64,000 nucleotides of DNA from Planctomycetota bacterium (GCA_029260755.1 JAJDCQ010000159.1:91479-155478); one strand, 5' to 3'. Numbered from the stretch's first letter, positions 36,387-45,950 are shown. Notes: generated by a model not told the origin, from the letters alone. A program made the numbers and translations.

Positions 36387-36782
36387 CTAGACGAACGCGT
36401 CGGGGTCGCTGAAGTCGACGTCGCCCATCCCGATCAGCCCCTCGATCACCGTCATGATCTTCGGGTCCGCTCGGCCATCGGCGATCTCACCGATGTCGGC
36501 CCCGGCCATGTTCAGGCTCCAGGTCAGGCCGTGCTCTTCGGACCACGCGCAGAGTCGATCGACGATGACCCGGGCATCCTCGCCGGCGCGCGGAGCGTCG
36601 GCGGGATCCGGCGTGAAGAGCTTCGTGTCTCCGGTTAGCGGTCCGGCGGCGTCGACTCGATCGTAGAACAGGATCGACTCGGCAACCCAGTCACGCTCGA
36701 TCGCCCGCGCCTCGGCGTGGATGCGTTGCTTCAACTCGACTCCGACTGGCTTCTTCGTGGCGTAATGAAGAGAGACGCTCAT
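36387..36782 (-). CDS. Small acidic protein, unknown function
   Basis: A 131-residue protein starting MSVSLHYATKKPVGVELKQR, ending in an Asp-rich tail (IGMGDVDFSDPDAF). A good ribosome-binding site (GAGGAG) precedes the ATG. It has conserved-looking Trp/Tyr positions and a central region EDARVIVDRLCAWSEEHGLTW. No known domain recognised. The gene and its 5' flank are less GC-rich than the surroundings, which could mean later acquisition. It runs opposite to both neighbours. Confidence 0.7.
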   Translation of the reverse strand: MSVSLHYATKKPVGVELKQRIHAEARAIERDWVAESILFYDRVDAAGPLTGDTKLFTPDPADAPRAGEDARVIVDRLCAWSEEHGLTWSLNMAGADIGEIADGRADPKIMTVIEGLIGMGDVDFSDPDAFV

Positions 36783-36998
36783 CGCTTGACTCCTCGAACT
36801 CGAAGACTGGAGGGGGCCCCACGAGACCCGATGTCCCGCGGCCCGACCACATCGCGGGCGAAACGCTAACCGAAGACGAACATGATCGTCACCGTGCGGT
36901 CACCATCGGAACGCCCGAGGAAGCCTCATCGTGGACTGGGTTGGGGGAGCATTGTTACATTGAAGCACGCACCGAAACCCGAAGGGGGATCGAGAGTC

Positions 36999-38267
36999 AT
37001 GACGACCGTCCGCTATGCCACCGCCGTCGCCGCGGCGCTGATTGCCGTCGCCGCCCTCGCGGGTGGGACCGTCCTCGCCGACGAGGTTCTCCTCAAGAAC
37101 GGCCGCACCGTCGAGGGGGAGGTGACCGAGAAGGCCGACGGCTACTACATCAAGACGGCGGGCGGGATCACGATGACGATCCCGAAGGACCAGGTCGCCA
37201 ACATCACCCGCGGCAAGACCCGCCACCAGACCTACTACGACCGCGCCGAGGCGCTCGCCGACGATGACGTCGCCGGCCGCCTCGAGCTCGCCCGCTGGTG
37301 CGCCGAGAACGACCTCGAGACCGAGGCGACCCTCGAGTTCGAGTCGGTCCTCCGCCAGGACCCCGACAACGACGAGTGCCACCGCGCCCTCGACCACGTC
37401 CAGCACAAGGGCGTCTGGATCTCACGGGCCGAGTACATGGAGACGCTCGGCTTCGTGAAGTACCGCGGCCGCTTCGTCACCGAGGAGGAGGCCGATCAGC
37501 TCGAGGAGAAGGCGGACGCGAAGAAGCTCGGCCCCAAGGTGAAGGCGCTGATCCGTGAGGCCGCGGCGGTCGTCGAGTCGCCGGCGCGGACCGAGGCGCG
37601 GGCCGAGCTCGACGAGCTCCGTCCGAGCGCGGTCGTGCGGCCGCTGATCCGCAGCCTCCGCGACGGCGACAAGGGGATCCGCTACTACGCCGCCGAGAAG
37701 CTCGGCGAGGTGAAGAGCGAGACGGCCGTGAAGCCGCTCGCCCGCGCGGCCACCGGCGACCGCTACAACACGGTCCGGTTCGCGGCGCTCCACTCGCTCA
37801 AGGACATCGACTCGCCGACCACCGTCGACGCGATCGCTCCCGCCCTCTTCTCGAAGAACCCGTACAGTCGCATTCACGCGATGAACGCGATGAACGTGTT
37901 CCCGAGCCGCAAGGGCGCCTACTACCTCATCCGGAAGCTCCGCCACGAGAGCATGAGCTTCAGCCGCGTCCACGTGAGCTTCACGACCCAGCGCGCGTAC
38001 GTCCGCGACTTCGAGCTGAGCTCGGGCGGCACCGGCCTCGCGATCGCCGAGGTGGCCGACCCGATCGTCGACGTCTTCACCGAGGGCGTCATCCTCGACG
38101 TCAAGATCCGCCGGGTCGAGTGGGAGCAGACCGTCGCGGTGCTCAAGGGAATCACCGGCGTCAGCCACGGCACCGACGCCAAGGCGTGGACGCGCTGGTG
38201 GAAGGACAACGGCGAGACCTTCGCCGTGCAGGATCCCCTCGCCGAGAAGGACGAGTCGGGCGGCTAG
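36999..38267 (+). CDS. Secreted HEAT-repeat-like protein
   Basis: A 422-residue protein with a signal peptide (ATAVAAALIAVAALAGGTVLA). The mature N terminus has DEVLLKNGRTVEGEVTEKAD and YYIKTAGGITMTIPKDQVANI, a small beta domain common at the start of secreted planctomycete proteins. It is followed by a TPR-like stretch (WCAENDLETEATLEFESVL) and by HEAT-like repeats (VVRPLIRSLRDGDKGIRYYA, TAVKPLARAATGDRYNTVRF). It probably acts as a protein-binding scaffold outside the cytoplasm. The start at 36999 was chosen for the signal peptide; the frame stays open upstream to 36882. Confidence 0.8.
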   Translation: MTTVRYATAVAAALIAVAALAGGTVLADEVLLKNGRTVEGEVTEKADGYYIKTAGGITMTIPKDQVANITRGKTRHQTYYDRAEALADDDVAGRLELARWCAENDLETEATLEFESVLRQDPDNDECHRALDHVQHKGVWISRAEYMETLGFVKYRGRFVTEEEADQLEEKADAKKLGPKVKALIREAAAVVESPARTEARAELDELRPSAVVRPLIRSLRDGDKGIRYYAAEKLGEVKSETAVKPLARAATGDRYNTVRFAALHSLKDIDSPTTVDAIAPALFSKNPYSRIHAMNAMNVFPSRKGAYYLIRKLRHESMSFSRVHVSFTTQRAYVRDFELSSGGTGLAIAEVADPIVDVFTEGVILDVKIRRVEWEQTVAVLKGITGVSHGTDAKAWTRWWKDNGETFAVQDPLAEKDESGG

Positions 38268-38398
38268 ACCGCCCTCTCCGGGGCCGCGGAGGGCCCGAGC
38301 GAGGCGGCGTCCGACTCGAGACGGCGCCCGGGCGTCGTGGTAGAATTCGCGGGTCCCGCAGCAACGGCGCGGCGCTCGCGCCCTGCCCGGAGCCCCGC

Positions 38399-38950
38399 GT
38401 GCTCAACCTCGACGCCCTGTACCGCGAGCTCGACAACCTCTACGGCCACGCTGGCCGGGACGCCGAGAGCTTCGGCCGCCTCCAGACGTCGATCGAGCGC
38501 GGCCAGCGCGAGCTCCAGCACACGTTCGAGGAGATGACGGCCGAGTTCGCCGAGCGTCTCCTCACCCGCCTCCGGCGTCCGGACGCCCCGATCGGGGCCG
38601 AGGACGCCCGGCTCCTGCGGAGCTGGATCACCGGCGACGCCCCCGCGGGCGATCTCCGCGAGGACGACGTCCTCCTCGACCGCCTCGGGGAGCTCCAGGC
38701 GACCCTCGACGACCTCGGCGAGGTCCGGAACGAGAAGCTCTCACTCGAGAACCTCGACCGGGTCCGCCGCCTCCTCCACCGTGCCGCCCGCGTCACCCCC
38801 GAGATCGTCGCCAGCCTCGAGCACGGCGAGCGGGTGCGGCGCCTCGAGGAGGCCCTCGGCGACGACCCGACCCGGCCAAACGACCGGGCGTCGCTCGCCG
38901 AGATGCTCGCCGAGCGTCTTCAGCGGAGCCGGCAGCAGAGCCGGAGCTGA
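38399..38950 (+). CDS. Small helical protein, possible coiled coil
   Basis: A 183-residue charged, all-helical protein starting with GTG (VLNLDALYRELDNLYGHAGR). It has no signal peptide, no membrane helix and no motif I recognise. Heptad-like patterns run through most of its length (RLQTSIERGQRELQHTFEEM). The ribosome-binding site is weak, so the start is uncertain. It lies 131 bp after the HEAT-like gene and 75 bp before the next one on the same strand, so it may be part of a loose operon. Confidence 0.6.
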   Translation: MLNLDALYRELDNLYGHAGRDAESFGRLQTSIERGQRELQHTFEEMTAEFAERLLTRLRRPDAPIGAEDARLLRSWITGDAPAGDLREDDVLLDRLGELQATLDDLGEVRNEKLSLENLDRVRRLLHRAARVTPEIVASLEHGERVRRLEEALGDDPTRPNDRASLAEMLAERLQRSRQQSRS

Positions 38951-39025
38951 CCGACCCCTCCCGGGCGGGCGACGACCCGGGCGACGATCGAACCCGAGCC
39001 TCCATCCGCCTTCGAGGAGCGAGAC

Positions 39026-40687
39026 ATGTCCGACGACGGCGCCGCCACCGACGCGGGCGGCAGCGAGCCGCAGGCTCCGATCGCGCCGCTCCCCCCGCCG
39101 CCACGGACGAAGGCGGGTGGCCTGATCCGCGCGATCCTGCTCTGCGGCGTCTCCCTCGGCGTCGTGCTCGGGTGGCTGCACACCCAGCGGATCGAGCGCT
39201 GGAGCGCCGCCCTCGCGAGCATGCCCTGGGACTCCTACCACCGCGACGACCTGCGAGCGTGGCTCGACGCCGAGGACGACCCGCGGATCGACGGGATCTT
39301 CGCGCGCGAGGCGGCCATCTTCGCTGCCGGGCTGAACGAGCCCGAGGCCTACGACGGCGAGATGGAGTACCGCATCGACCGGGCCGAGTGGATGTGGAAG
39401 GACCTCGTCCCCTACCTGCTCCGCCGCAAGCCCGAGCCGACCGACGACTACCTTGGCGCGATCCTGCTCGTCTACGCCAAGCTCGAGGCGGACGAGTGCC
39501 TCGAGCTCGTCGCGCAGATGGGCGACGGCGTCCACGACCGCCTCCGCGAGAACGTCGCGACGATCGAGGACCCGCGGGCCAAGTACGGCGCGCTCCTGCT
39601 GCTCTGCGCCGCGGGAGCCGGCCGCCCCGAGGACGCCGCCGCGATCCTCGCGGGCGCGGAGGCCGACGACCCGCCCCCGACCGAGGACGACCTCGTCGCG
39701 GCCGCGATCAGCCAGGAGAACGCCTCCCCGATCGCGAACGAGTTCGACCCGACGACCCGCCACGCGGCGGCGAAGACGGCCCTCCTCGGCTTCGGCGACG
39801 CGATCGTCCCCCAGTTGATCGAGGGCATGCAGAGCCGCTCGCGGGCGGTCGCCAACCTCTGCAGCTCCGTCCTGAAGGAGGTCGATCTCCAGACCCTGAT
39901 CGAGCAGATGGAGAAGCGGATCGACGAGTACGCCGCGTTCGGCCTGAACCGGCCGTGGGCTCATAAGGTGCTCGAGATCCACGACTTCTTCGAGAAGAAC
40001 CCGCAGGCGCTCGCCGAGATCGAAGAGGGACCGGAGAACCCGGTCCCGAGCGCGAAGGATGTCGAGGACGCGCGGACCGTGATCGGGAGTGACTACCACC
40101 TGAGCAACCTGATCGCCGAAGGGCTCCAGCAGCTCACCGACGTCCGGAACGACGAGCGGGTCGACCTCTGCTTCATGCGGGCGCTCTCGAGCCCCAACGA
40201 GCCGGTCGCGAAGTTCTGCGCCCGCGAGCTCCGGGACCGGCTCGACCGGCCGAAGTTCGCCGACACGATCTTCAAGTTCCTCACCCACAAGAACCGGTTC
40301 GCCGTCCGCGAGGTCGAGGTCTACGAGGACGCCCTCGAGAGCTACGGGCCGACCATCTCGGGCGACATCGTCCGGAACCTGGAGACGCTCCTCGAGCGAG
40401 CCTCCGGAAGCGCGCGCGACGTCTTCTGGATCCACAAGGTCATCGCGCTTCGCTGCCTGATCGAGGTCGGCCAGCCGGACGCCTACGACGCACTCGTGAA
40501 GTTCGCGGACGACCCGTACATGTTCGAGGCCAGCTCGATGAACGCGCTTGGGCAGAAGGAGAGCGAGGTCGTCTTCTACAACGACCTCTGCCGCCAGGCG
40601 GCCGCCGCGATCTCCAGCCGGACCGGCCGGCCCGCCCCGACGATCCCACCGCGCCCGGCGCTGCCCGACGACGAGGAGGGGAACTGA
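39026..40687 (+). CDS. Membrane-anchored HEAT-like helical protein
   Basis: A 553-residue protein with a Pro-rich N terminus, one membrane helix (LIRAILLCGVSLGVVLGWL, about residues 33-51) and a large helical domain. Repeated units such as DAIVPQLIEGMQSRSRAVANL and NEPVAKFCARELRDRL resemble HEAT/ARM repeats. It has no enzyme motif. The stop overlaps the next start by one base (TGATG), so it is coupled to the membrane protein that follows. It likely serves as a scaffold on one membrane face. Confidence 0.75.
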   Translation: MSDDGAATDAGGSEPQAPIAPLPPPPRTKAGGLIRAILLCGVSLGVVLGWLHTQRIERWSAALASMPWDSYHRDDLRAWLDAEDDPRIDGIFAREAAIFAAGLNEPEAYDGEMEYRIDRAEWMWKDLVPYLLRRKPEPTDDYLGAILLVYAKLEADECLELVAQMGDGVHDRLRENVATIEDPRAKYGALLLLCAAGAGRPEDAAAILAGAEADDPPPTEDDLVAAAISQENASPIANEFDPTTRHAAAKTALLGFGDAIVPQLIEGMQSRSRAVANLCSSVLKEVDLQTLIEQMEKRIDEYAAFGLNRPWAHKVLEIHDFFEKNPQALAEIEEGPENPVPSAKDVEDARTVIGSDYHLSNLIAEGLQQLTDVRNDERVDLCFMRALSSPNEPVAKFCARELRDRLDRPKFADTIFKFLTHKNRFAVREVEVYEDALESYGPTISGDIVRNLETLLERASGSARDVFWIHKVIALRCLIEVGQPDAYDALVKFADDPYMFEASSMNALGQKESEVVFYNDLCRQAAAAISSRTGRPAPTIPPRPALPDDEEGN

Positions 40688-41847
40688 TGGAGGACATCCT
40701 GGTCGAGCCGCTCGTCCTCTTCCTCGGCGTCCTGGGCATCCTCGCCGCCCTCTTCGTCGCGCTGGCGATGCGGCGGGCGGCGTCCCGCGCATCGACGATC
40801 GGCGAGATCCGCCGGGCGGCCGCCGCCGGCGAGGCGGGCGAGGTCGTCCGCGTCCACGCCGACGGCGGAAAGGGCGGCCCGTGGCTCGCGGTCGTCGAGG
40901 GCTCCAAGATCGCGGTCGCCGATCGGGAGGCGGGCGGGCCACCCCCCTCGCCCCACGAGGTGAAGAAGGCGACCTTCCTCCAGGACGATGCGAGCCGGAC
41001 CGGGCTCCGGCTCGAGACCGACGACGGCCGCAGCTTCGTCGTGAGCGACCTCGACGGAGCGATGCGCGCCTACGGTCAGCTCGCCGGCGCCGGCGTCGGC
41101 TTCAACTACCAGTTCGCCCCGGGCGGCGGCGACCGGATCAAGACGAAGATCGACACGCTCCACGCGAAGGAGCAGCAGATCCTGGCCCAGTGGCTCATCA
41201 AGGACGAGATCCTCCTCGACGCCGTCCCGAACGCCGAGTACTCGGGAACGCTCCAGAGCGGCGGGACGGCCATGCGGGCGATCCTGATCGTGACGAACCT
41301 CCGCGTGGGTCTCCTCGCGCAGACCCAGACCACGACCGTCTCGGGCAACACCCGCACCGTCACGACCCACTACAACCTCCTCGGCTACCCGTTCCCGCTG
41401 ATTGCGCAGGTCGACGCGAAGCGGGACGGAAAACTCCGGAGCGAGAAGTTCACCTGGTCGTTCCAGTACAAGCCCGAGACGCCGCCGCCGGCCGGCCAGA
41501 AGCCGCCCGACCTGATCCTCGACGCCGACCAGGCGGCGGTCATGCTCCCGCTCTCGATCTGCGGCACGCCCCTCTCGGTGCGCGATGCGGGCGTCGGCGT
41601 CGGCGGCCTGATCGGATCCTGGATCCTCGGCGGGATCGGCTTCGGGATCATCGGCGGGGTCGTCGGGTTCGTCCCCTTCTGGGCCTACTGGGGCACCGGC
41701 GGGCTCGGCGGCGCTCACTGGATGGAGGACTGGCTCCTGACCGTGCTGGTCGGGAGCGTCGCCGCCGGCGCGATCATCCGCGGCCTCTCGGCGCTCGAGC
41801 ACTGGTTCGAGCGGAAGGCCGACCGGGCGATGCTCGCGACGAGCTGA
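40687..41847 (+). CDS. Integral membrane protein of unknown function
   Basis: A 386-residue protein with an N-terminal membrane helix (LVLFLGVLGILAALFVALAM), a central soluble domain of about 230 residues with a PH-like or DUF-type beta pattern (LIVTNLRVGLLAQTQTTTV), and two or three C-terminal helices (GSWILGGIGFGIIGGVVGFVPF, LLTVLVGSVAAGAII). The phrase ILIVTNLRV recalls bacterial PH/SHOCT-type domains, but this is weak. It is coupled to the HEAT-like gene and followed by a lipoprotein gene 29 bp downstream. Confidence 0.7.
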   Translation: MEDILVEPLVLFLGVLGILAALFVALAMRRAASRASTIGEIRRAAAAGEAGEVVRVHADGGKGGPWLAVVEGSKIAVADREAGGPPPSPHEVKKATFLQDDASRTGLRLETDDGRSFVVSDLDGAMRAYGQLAGAGVGFNYQFAPGGGDRIKTKIDTLHAKEQQILAQWLIKDEILLDAVPNAEYSGTLQSGGTAMRAILIVTNLRVGLLAQTQTTTVSGNTRTVTTHYNLLGYPFPLIAQVDAKRDGKLRSEKFTWSFQYKPETPPPAGQKPPDLILDADQAAVMLPLSICGTPLSVRDAGVGVGGLIGSWILGGIGFGIIGGVVGFVPFWAYWGTGGLGGAHWMEDWLLTVLVGSVAAGAIIRGLSALEHWFERKADRAMLATS

Positions 41848-41876
41848 CCCGCTCACTCACCCCTCGGAGGAAGCCC

Positions 41877-42377
41877 ATGCCCACCCGCGTCGCGACGCTC
41901 GTCGTCGCCCTGGCCCTTCTCACCGTCGCCTCGATGGGCTGCAGCAGCGTCATCGAGGCCGAGCGAGTGAACAGCCCGCTCATCGAGGCCGAGAGGCTCG
42001 TCCTCGTCGACGCGCAGGGCAACGCGCGCGGCGGCCTGGCGGTCACCGATCAGGGCGACGCGGCCCTGTTCCTCGCCGACGGAGAGGGCAACCCTCGCCT
42101 CTCGGTCCGGGTGGCCGAGAAGGGACGCCCGGAGGTGACCCTCTTCGATCGCGACGACCGCCCGCGCGTCGTCCTCACGATCCTCGACGACGGCTCGGCG
42201 CTCGTCTCGCTCGCCAATCCCGAGAAGCAGGCCCGCCTGATGTTGAGCCAGAACCCGAAGACCGGCGCCACGTCGATCGACCTCGTCGGGGACGGGAAGC
42301 AGCCGTACGTGTCGCTCGGCGGGGGGCAGATCGTGATCCAGGAGGAGAAGGGCAAGGTGCTCTTCAAGGCGCCCTGA
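41877..42377 (+). CDS. Small lipoprotein with beta-repeat domain
   Basis: A 166-residue protein with a strong ribosome-binding site (CGGAGGAAG) and a lipoprotein signal (LVVALALLTVASMGCSS, Cys at 22). The mature part has repeats of the type LVLVDAQGNARGGLAV, ALFLADGEGNPRLSVRV and VTLFDRDDRPRVVLTI: short beta hairpins with a Gly/Asp turn, likely a beta-helix or sandwich seen in many bacterial surface proteins. Function unknown. It is probably the last gene of the 39.0-42.4 kb group. No terminator is obvious in the 127 bp that follow. Confidence 0.8.
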   Translation: MPTRVATLVVALALLTVASMGCSSVIEAERVNSPLIEAERLVLVDAQGNARGGLAVTDQGDAALFLADGEGNPRLSVRVAEKGRPEVTLFDRDDRPRVVLTILDDGSALVSLANPEKQARLMLSQNPKTGATSIDLVGDGKQPYVSLGGGQIVIQEEKGKVLFKAP

Positions 42378-42504
42378 CGGGTGTGCCAGCGGACACGGGC
42401 AGCGACTCGGCGGCGACCGGATCAGTCCGCGCACCGGCCCGATCCAGGTCGACTGCCGCAGCGAGCCGTCTCGCTCGCAGACGAGCGCGCGATGAACGGA
42501 TCGC

Positions 42505-45500
42505 CTAGTCGGCCTTCTTGATCTGCGCCACCAGCCGGAATCCCACCCCGAGCACCTGCGAGTCGGGCCGCCCGTCGATCGACGTGCCCGGCATCACCGT
42601 CTTCGGCTCGGTCGTGAGGTAGCTCCCGCCCTTGAGGACGGCGCCGGTCGCCGTCAGGGCCCACTCGGACACGTTGCCGAAGAGGTCGAAGAGCCCCTCC
42701 TGCGTCTTGCCGTCGGGGTGGCCCTTCACCGCCGAGGGGCTGCCGCCGAAGTTCGCGTGGCGACCGGCCAGGGTCGAGCCCCAGGGCCAGGCGTCGCCGG
42801 CGCCCGGCCGGGCCGCCCAGTCCCACTCGACCTCGGTCGGGAGGCGGAAGACGACGTGCTTCGCCATCCCGGAGCGCCACTGCGCGAACGCCTCGGCGTC
42901 CGAGAGGCTGATCTCCTCGACCGGGTGCCGCTCGCGGCCGACGAGCGCGCCGCCCCACGACGGCGGCCACGCGCGGCCCGTGTCGCGGCAGAACGCGTCG
43001 TACTCGCCGCGGGTGACCTCGTGCTCGCAGACGAAGTAGTCCGCCAGCCCCGACGGCGCGTCGGCGGTCGCGCGCACCAGGACGAAGCTCTCCGGCACCT
43101 CGTCGAGCGCCAGGCGGAGCGCCTCGAGCCGCTGGATCTCCGCGCTCGCGAAGCGGCGCTCGGCGTCGTCGACGGCGTAGTAGCTCTTGAACTTGGCGAG
43201 CTTCTCGATCGCCTCGACGATCTCGCGGCCGCGCTCGAGCTCCTCGGCCTGGGCGAGCAGCGTCTGGCCGTTCCGGCGGCGCTCCTCGAGGCGCTCGCGC
43301 TCGGCGTCGGAGCTCGGCGCGGGGCCGCCCTCCTCGACCGGCTCCCCGAGGCGGGCCAGGAGCACCTTCATCCGCTCGACGGCGTCCTCGACCTCGGCCC
43401 GGAACGCGCCCTCCTCGCCGCGCTTCTTCAGGTACGATCGGGCGCGCCCGAGGGCCGCCCGCGTCCCGTCGACGCTCGGCGGCTGGCGCGTCTCGGCGAG
43501 GCTCACCGCGGCGAGGACGTCGCGATAGACCCGCTCGTCCTCCGCCGCCGTCCGGGCGCGGATCGCGAGCTGGGTCACCTCGAAGCGGAGCTCGCGCGAC
43601 GCCAGGGTCGCCTCGCGCTCGAGCTCCGAGACCTGGGCGGCCGCCGCCAGCATCTCGCGCTTCGCGAGGAGCACGCGCACCGCATCCATGCCGGCCTTCA
43701 GCGCCTCGGTGCGCCGGCGCGCGCTGACGACGCCGAAGGCGCGGTCGATCCCGTCGAGCGCGTCCTCGGACGCCTTGCGGTGGAACGCGCCGGAGAACCG
43801 GATGAGGGCGTCGTCCGCCTGACCCTCGGCGAGGAGCTGCTTGCCCTCTCGGAGGAGCTGGTCGTGGACGATCCGATCCTCGAGCGATCGCGCGCGGATG
43901 CTGTCGTGGAGCGACCGGGACTCGCGCACGCTCCGGAGCGCCGCCTCGAGGTCGCCGGACGCCAGCGAGGCGCTCGCGCGCATGAGCGCGTTGCCGGCCA
44001 GCCCCGAGGCCTCCGAGCGGTCGACCGCCCGGGTCGCCTCCTCGAGCTTGAGGGCGACGTCGTAGGTCTTGCGGACCGCGCTCGCGGCGCGATAGCGCTC
44101 GAGCGCCTCGGCGACGTCACCCTCGACGAGCGCCGCGTCGCCGGCGGCCATCTCCTCCTTGTAGGCGGCGTCGGCGATGAGGCGCTCGCGCTCCCGGGCG
44201 AGGGTCGGGTCGTCGGGGTAGCGGGCGATCCACTCGTCGAGCAGCGCGCTCGCGGCGTCGTGGTCGCCCATCACCTGCATCCCGCGGGCGCGCGAGATCG
44301 CGGCGAGGACCTCGGCGGCGTCGTCGCGGCCGAAGGCGAGCAGCCCGATCGCGATGCCGGCGACGAGGGCGGAGAGGGCGCTCACCATGGCGACGAGCGG
44401 CACGCTGCGCCGCCCCGGCGCCTGCCGCTCGATCCGGCGGCGCGCCTCGATCTCGTGGATCACGTCGGTCTGACTGTCGCTCCCCGATGCCGACGTCGAG
44501 TCGCCGCCCGAAGCCGGGTCGACCGCGGGCTTCGGCATCGCCGGGAGCGCGTCCATCGACGCGGTCATCCCCGCGGTGATCTCGCGGGCCGCGTCGTCGG
44601 GCAGATCGATCCCGGGAGGCGGCGCGTCGCCCTCCGAGATCCGGGCGACCTGCTTGGTCGGCTCCTCCATCTCGTAGGTCGGAAGGACCTCGGTCCGCCG
44701 GCCCGGCGGGCGCGTGGCGCTCGACTCGCCGGCGGCGCCGCCCGGCGACGCGCCCGGGTTCGACCGCGACCGCGGCGGGCGGGACGGCGTCCGCGCGCCG
44801 GGGCGCGAGGGGCGCTCGCCCTGGGAAGGGCTGGGCGAGGGAACGAAGGTCGTGCGGCGCTTCGCTCGCGTGCTCTCGTCCCCGGTCCCGTCGCCGGCGA
44901 ACGGCGTGATCGCGCGCCGGAAGGCGCCGGCGCTCTCGAAGCGGTCCTCGGGCTTCTTGGCGAGGGCCCGCATGATGAGCTGGTCGAGCGCCTCGGGCAC
45001 CTTCGGCGCGAGGTCGCGGAGCGGCGGGGGCGGCTCGCTCATGTGCTTGAGGAGGAGCGGCCAGGTCGACGGATCGCGGAACGGTGGCTCCCCGGCGAGC
45101 ATGCTGTAGAGGACGATGCCGGCCGAGTAGATGTCGGCCCGCGCGTCGACCTCCGCGCCGCGGCACTGCTCGGGGCTCATGTACTCGGGCGTGCCGAGGA
45201 TCAGGCCGGTCCGGGTGAGGCGACGGCTCTTGCCGGCGACGTCCCGCGCGAGGCCGAAGTCGACGATCTTCACCTCGCCCTGCGGCGTGACGAGGATGTT
45301 CGAGGGCTTCACATCGCGGTGGATGATGCCGATCTTGTGGGCGGCGCTCAGCCCGCGGAGGACGAGGGAGGTGATCCGGCACGCCTCCCCGACGGAGAAC
45401 TTCTTGCCGTCGGCCATCAGCTCGTCGAGGCCCTGGCCGTCGACGAACTGGAGCATGATGTAACGGATCCCGCGCTCCTCGCCGACGTTGAGGACGCTCA

Positions 45501-45915
45501 CCACGTTCGGGTGGTCGAGGCGGGCGGCGGCGCGCGCCTCCCGGAGGAAGCGCGTCAGGATCGCCGGGTCGGCCGCGAGGCCGGGGTGGAGGACCTTGAG
45601 GACGACCTCACGCTCGAGGGCGAGGTGGCGAGCCCGGTAGACGGCGCCCATGCCGCCCTCGCCGAGGCGGTCGTGGATGACGCACCCGGCGAGCTCGGTG
45701 CCGGAGCCGATCGTGCCGTCGAAGGCGTCGGCCATGGCGACGCCGACCGGACCGCCGATCCCGGCGTACTTCCCCGAGCTGAGGAACCCGCGGAGCGGGC
45801 CGAGATCCTCCCCGCAGCGTCCGCAGAAGCGGAGCTTCTCCTCGGAGGGGAACCGGAGCCCGCAGTTGGGGCAGAAGATGGACTCACCGCCGGCGGCCGG
45901 CGGATCGGTCGACAT
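42505..45915 (-). CDS. Zinc-ribbon Ser/Thr protein kinase fused to FGE-sulfatase domain
   Basis: A 1136-residue protein. Residues 15-34 form a zinc ribbon (CPNCG and CGRCG, four Cys). The kinase covers about 80-340: GEGGMGAV loop, Lys107, HRDVKPSN at 199, DFG at 219, GTPEYMSPEQ. After a Pro/Arg/Ser-rich linker comes a membrane helix near 505-528 (LVAMVSALSALVAGIAIGLLAF). About 400 helical residues with TPR-like or coiled-coil pattern follow. The last 190 residues are an FGE/SUMF1-type (C-type lectin-like) domain: YFVCEHEVTRGEYDAFC, FRLPTEVEWDWAAR, GLFDLFGNVSEW, GVGFRLV. The C-terminal Cys pair of true formylglycine-generating enzymes is not seen, so a binding role is more likely. This fusion type is recalled as frequent in Planctomycetota. 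Confidence 0.93.
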   Translation of the reverse strand: MSTDPPAAGGESIFCPNCGLRFPSEEKLRFCGRCGEDLGPLRGFLSSGKYAGIGGPVGVAMADAFDGTIGSGTELAGCVIHDRLGEGGMGAVYRARHLALEREVVLKVLHPGLAADPAILTRFLREARAAARLDHPNVVSVLNVGEERGIRYIMLQFVDGQGLDELMADGKKFSVGEACRITSLVLRGLSAAHKIGIIHRDVKPSNILVTPQGEVKIVDFGLARDVAGKSRRLTRTGLILGTPEYMSPEQCRGAEVDARADIYSAGIVLYSMLAGEPPFRDPSTWPLLLKHMSEPPPPLRDLAPKVPEALDQLIMRALAKKPEDRFESAGAFRRAITPFAGDGTGDESTRAKRRTTFVPSPSPSQGERPSRPGARTPSRPPRSRSNPGASPGGAAGESSATRPPGRRTEVLPTYEMEEPTKQVARISEGDAPPPGIDLPDDAAREITAGMTASMDALPAMPKPAVDPASGGDSTSASGSDSQTDVIHEIEARRRIERQAPGRRSVPLVAMVSALSALVAGIAIGLLAFGRDDAAEVLAAISRARGMQVMGDHDAASALLDEWIARYPDDPTLARERERLIADAAYKEEMAAGDAALVEGDVAEALERYRAASAVRKTYDVALKLEEATRAVDRSEASGLAGNALMRASASLASGDLEAALRSVRESRSLHDSIRARSLEDRIVHDQLLREGKQLLAEGQADDALIRFSGAFHRKASEDALDGIDRAFGVVSARRRTEALKAGMDAVRVLLAKREMLAAAAQVSELEREATLASRELRFEVTQLAIRARTAAEDERVYRDVLAAVSLAETRQPPSVDGTRAALGRARSYLKKRGEEGAFRAEVEDAVERMKVLLARLGEPVEEGGPAPSSDAERERLEERRRNGQTLLAQAEELERGREIVEAIEKLAKFKSYYAVDDAERRFASAEIQRLEALRLALDEVPESFVLVRATADAPSGLADYFVCEHEVTRGEYDAFCRDTGRAWPPSWGGALVGRERHPVEEISLSDAEAFAQWRSGMAKHVVFRLPTEVEWDWAARPGAGDAWPWGSTLAGRHANFGGSPSAVKGHPDGKTQEGLFDLFGNVSEWALTATGAVLKGGSYLTTEPKTVMPGTSIDGRPDSQVLGVGFRLVAQIKKAD

Positions 45916-45927
45916 AGGCAGACCTCG

Positions 45928-45950
45928 TCCCCCGTGATTCCCACGGGGGA
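45928..45950 (-). promoter_or_regulatory. Hairpin next to the ribosome-binding site of the kinase-FGE gene
   Basis: Perfect 9-bp stem TCCCCCGTG/CACGGGGGA with a 5-nt loop, ending 12 bp before the start codon. The likely Shine-Dalgarno GAGG lies between hairpin and ATG, so the hairpin could affect translation. Confidence 0.4.

Noticed and set aside
36900..36986. Promoter TGGACT-17-TTACAT before the gene at 36999
   Set aside because: Only three to four of six bases match in each box, too weak to list as a feature.
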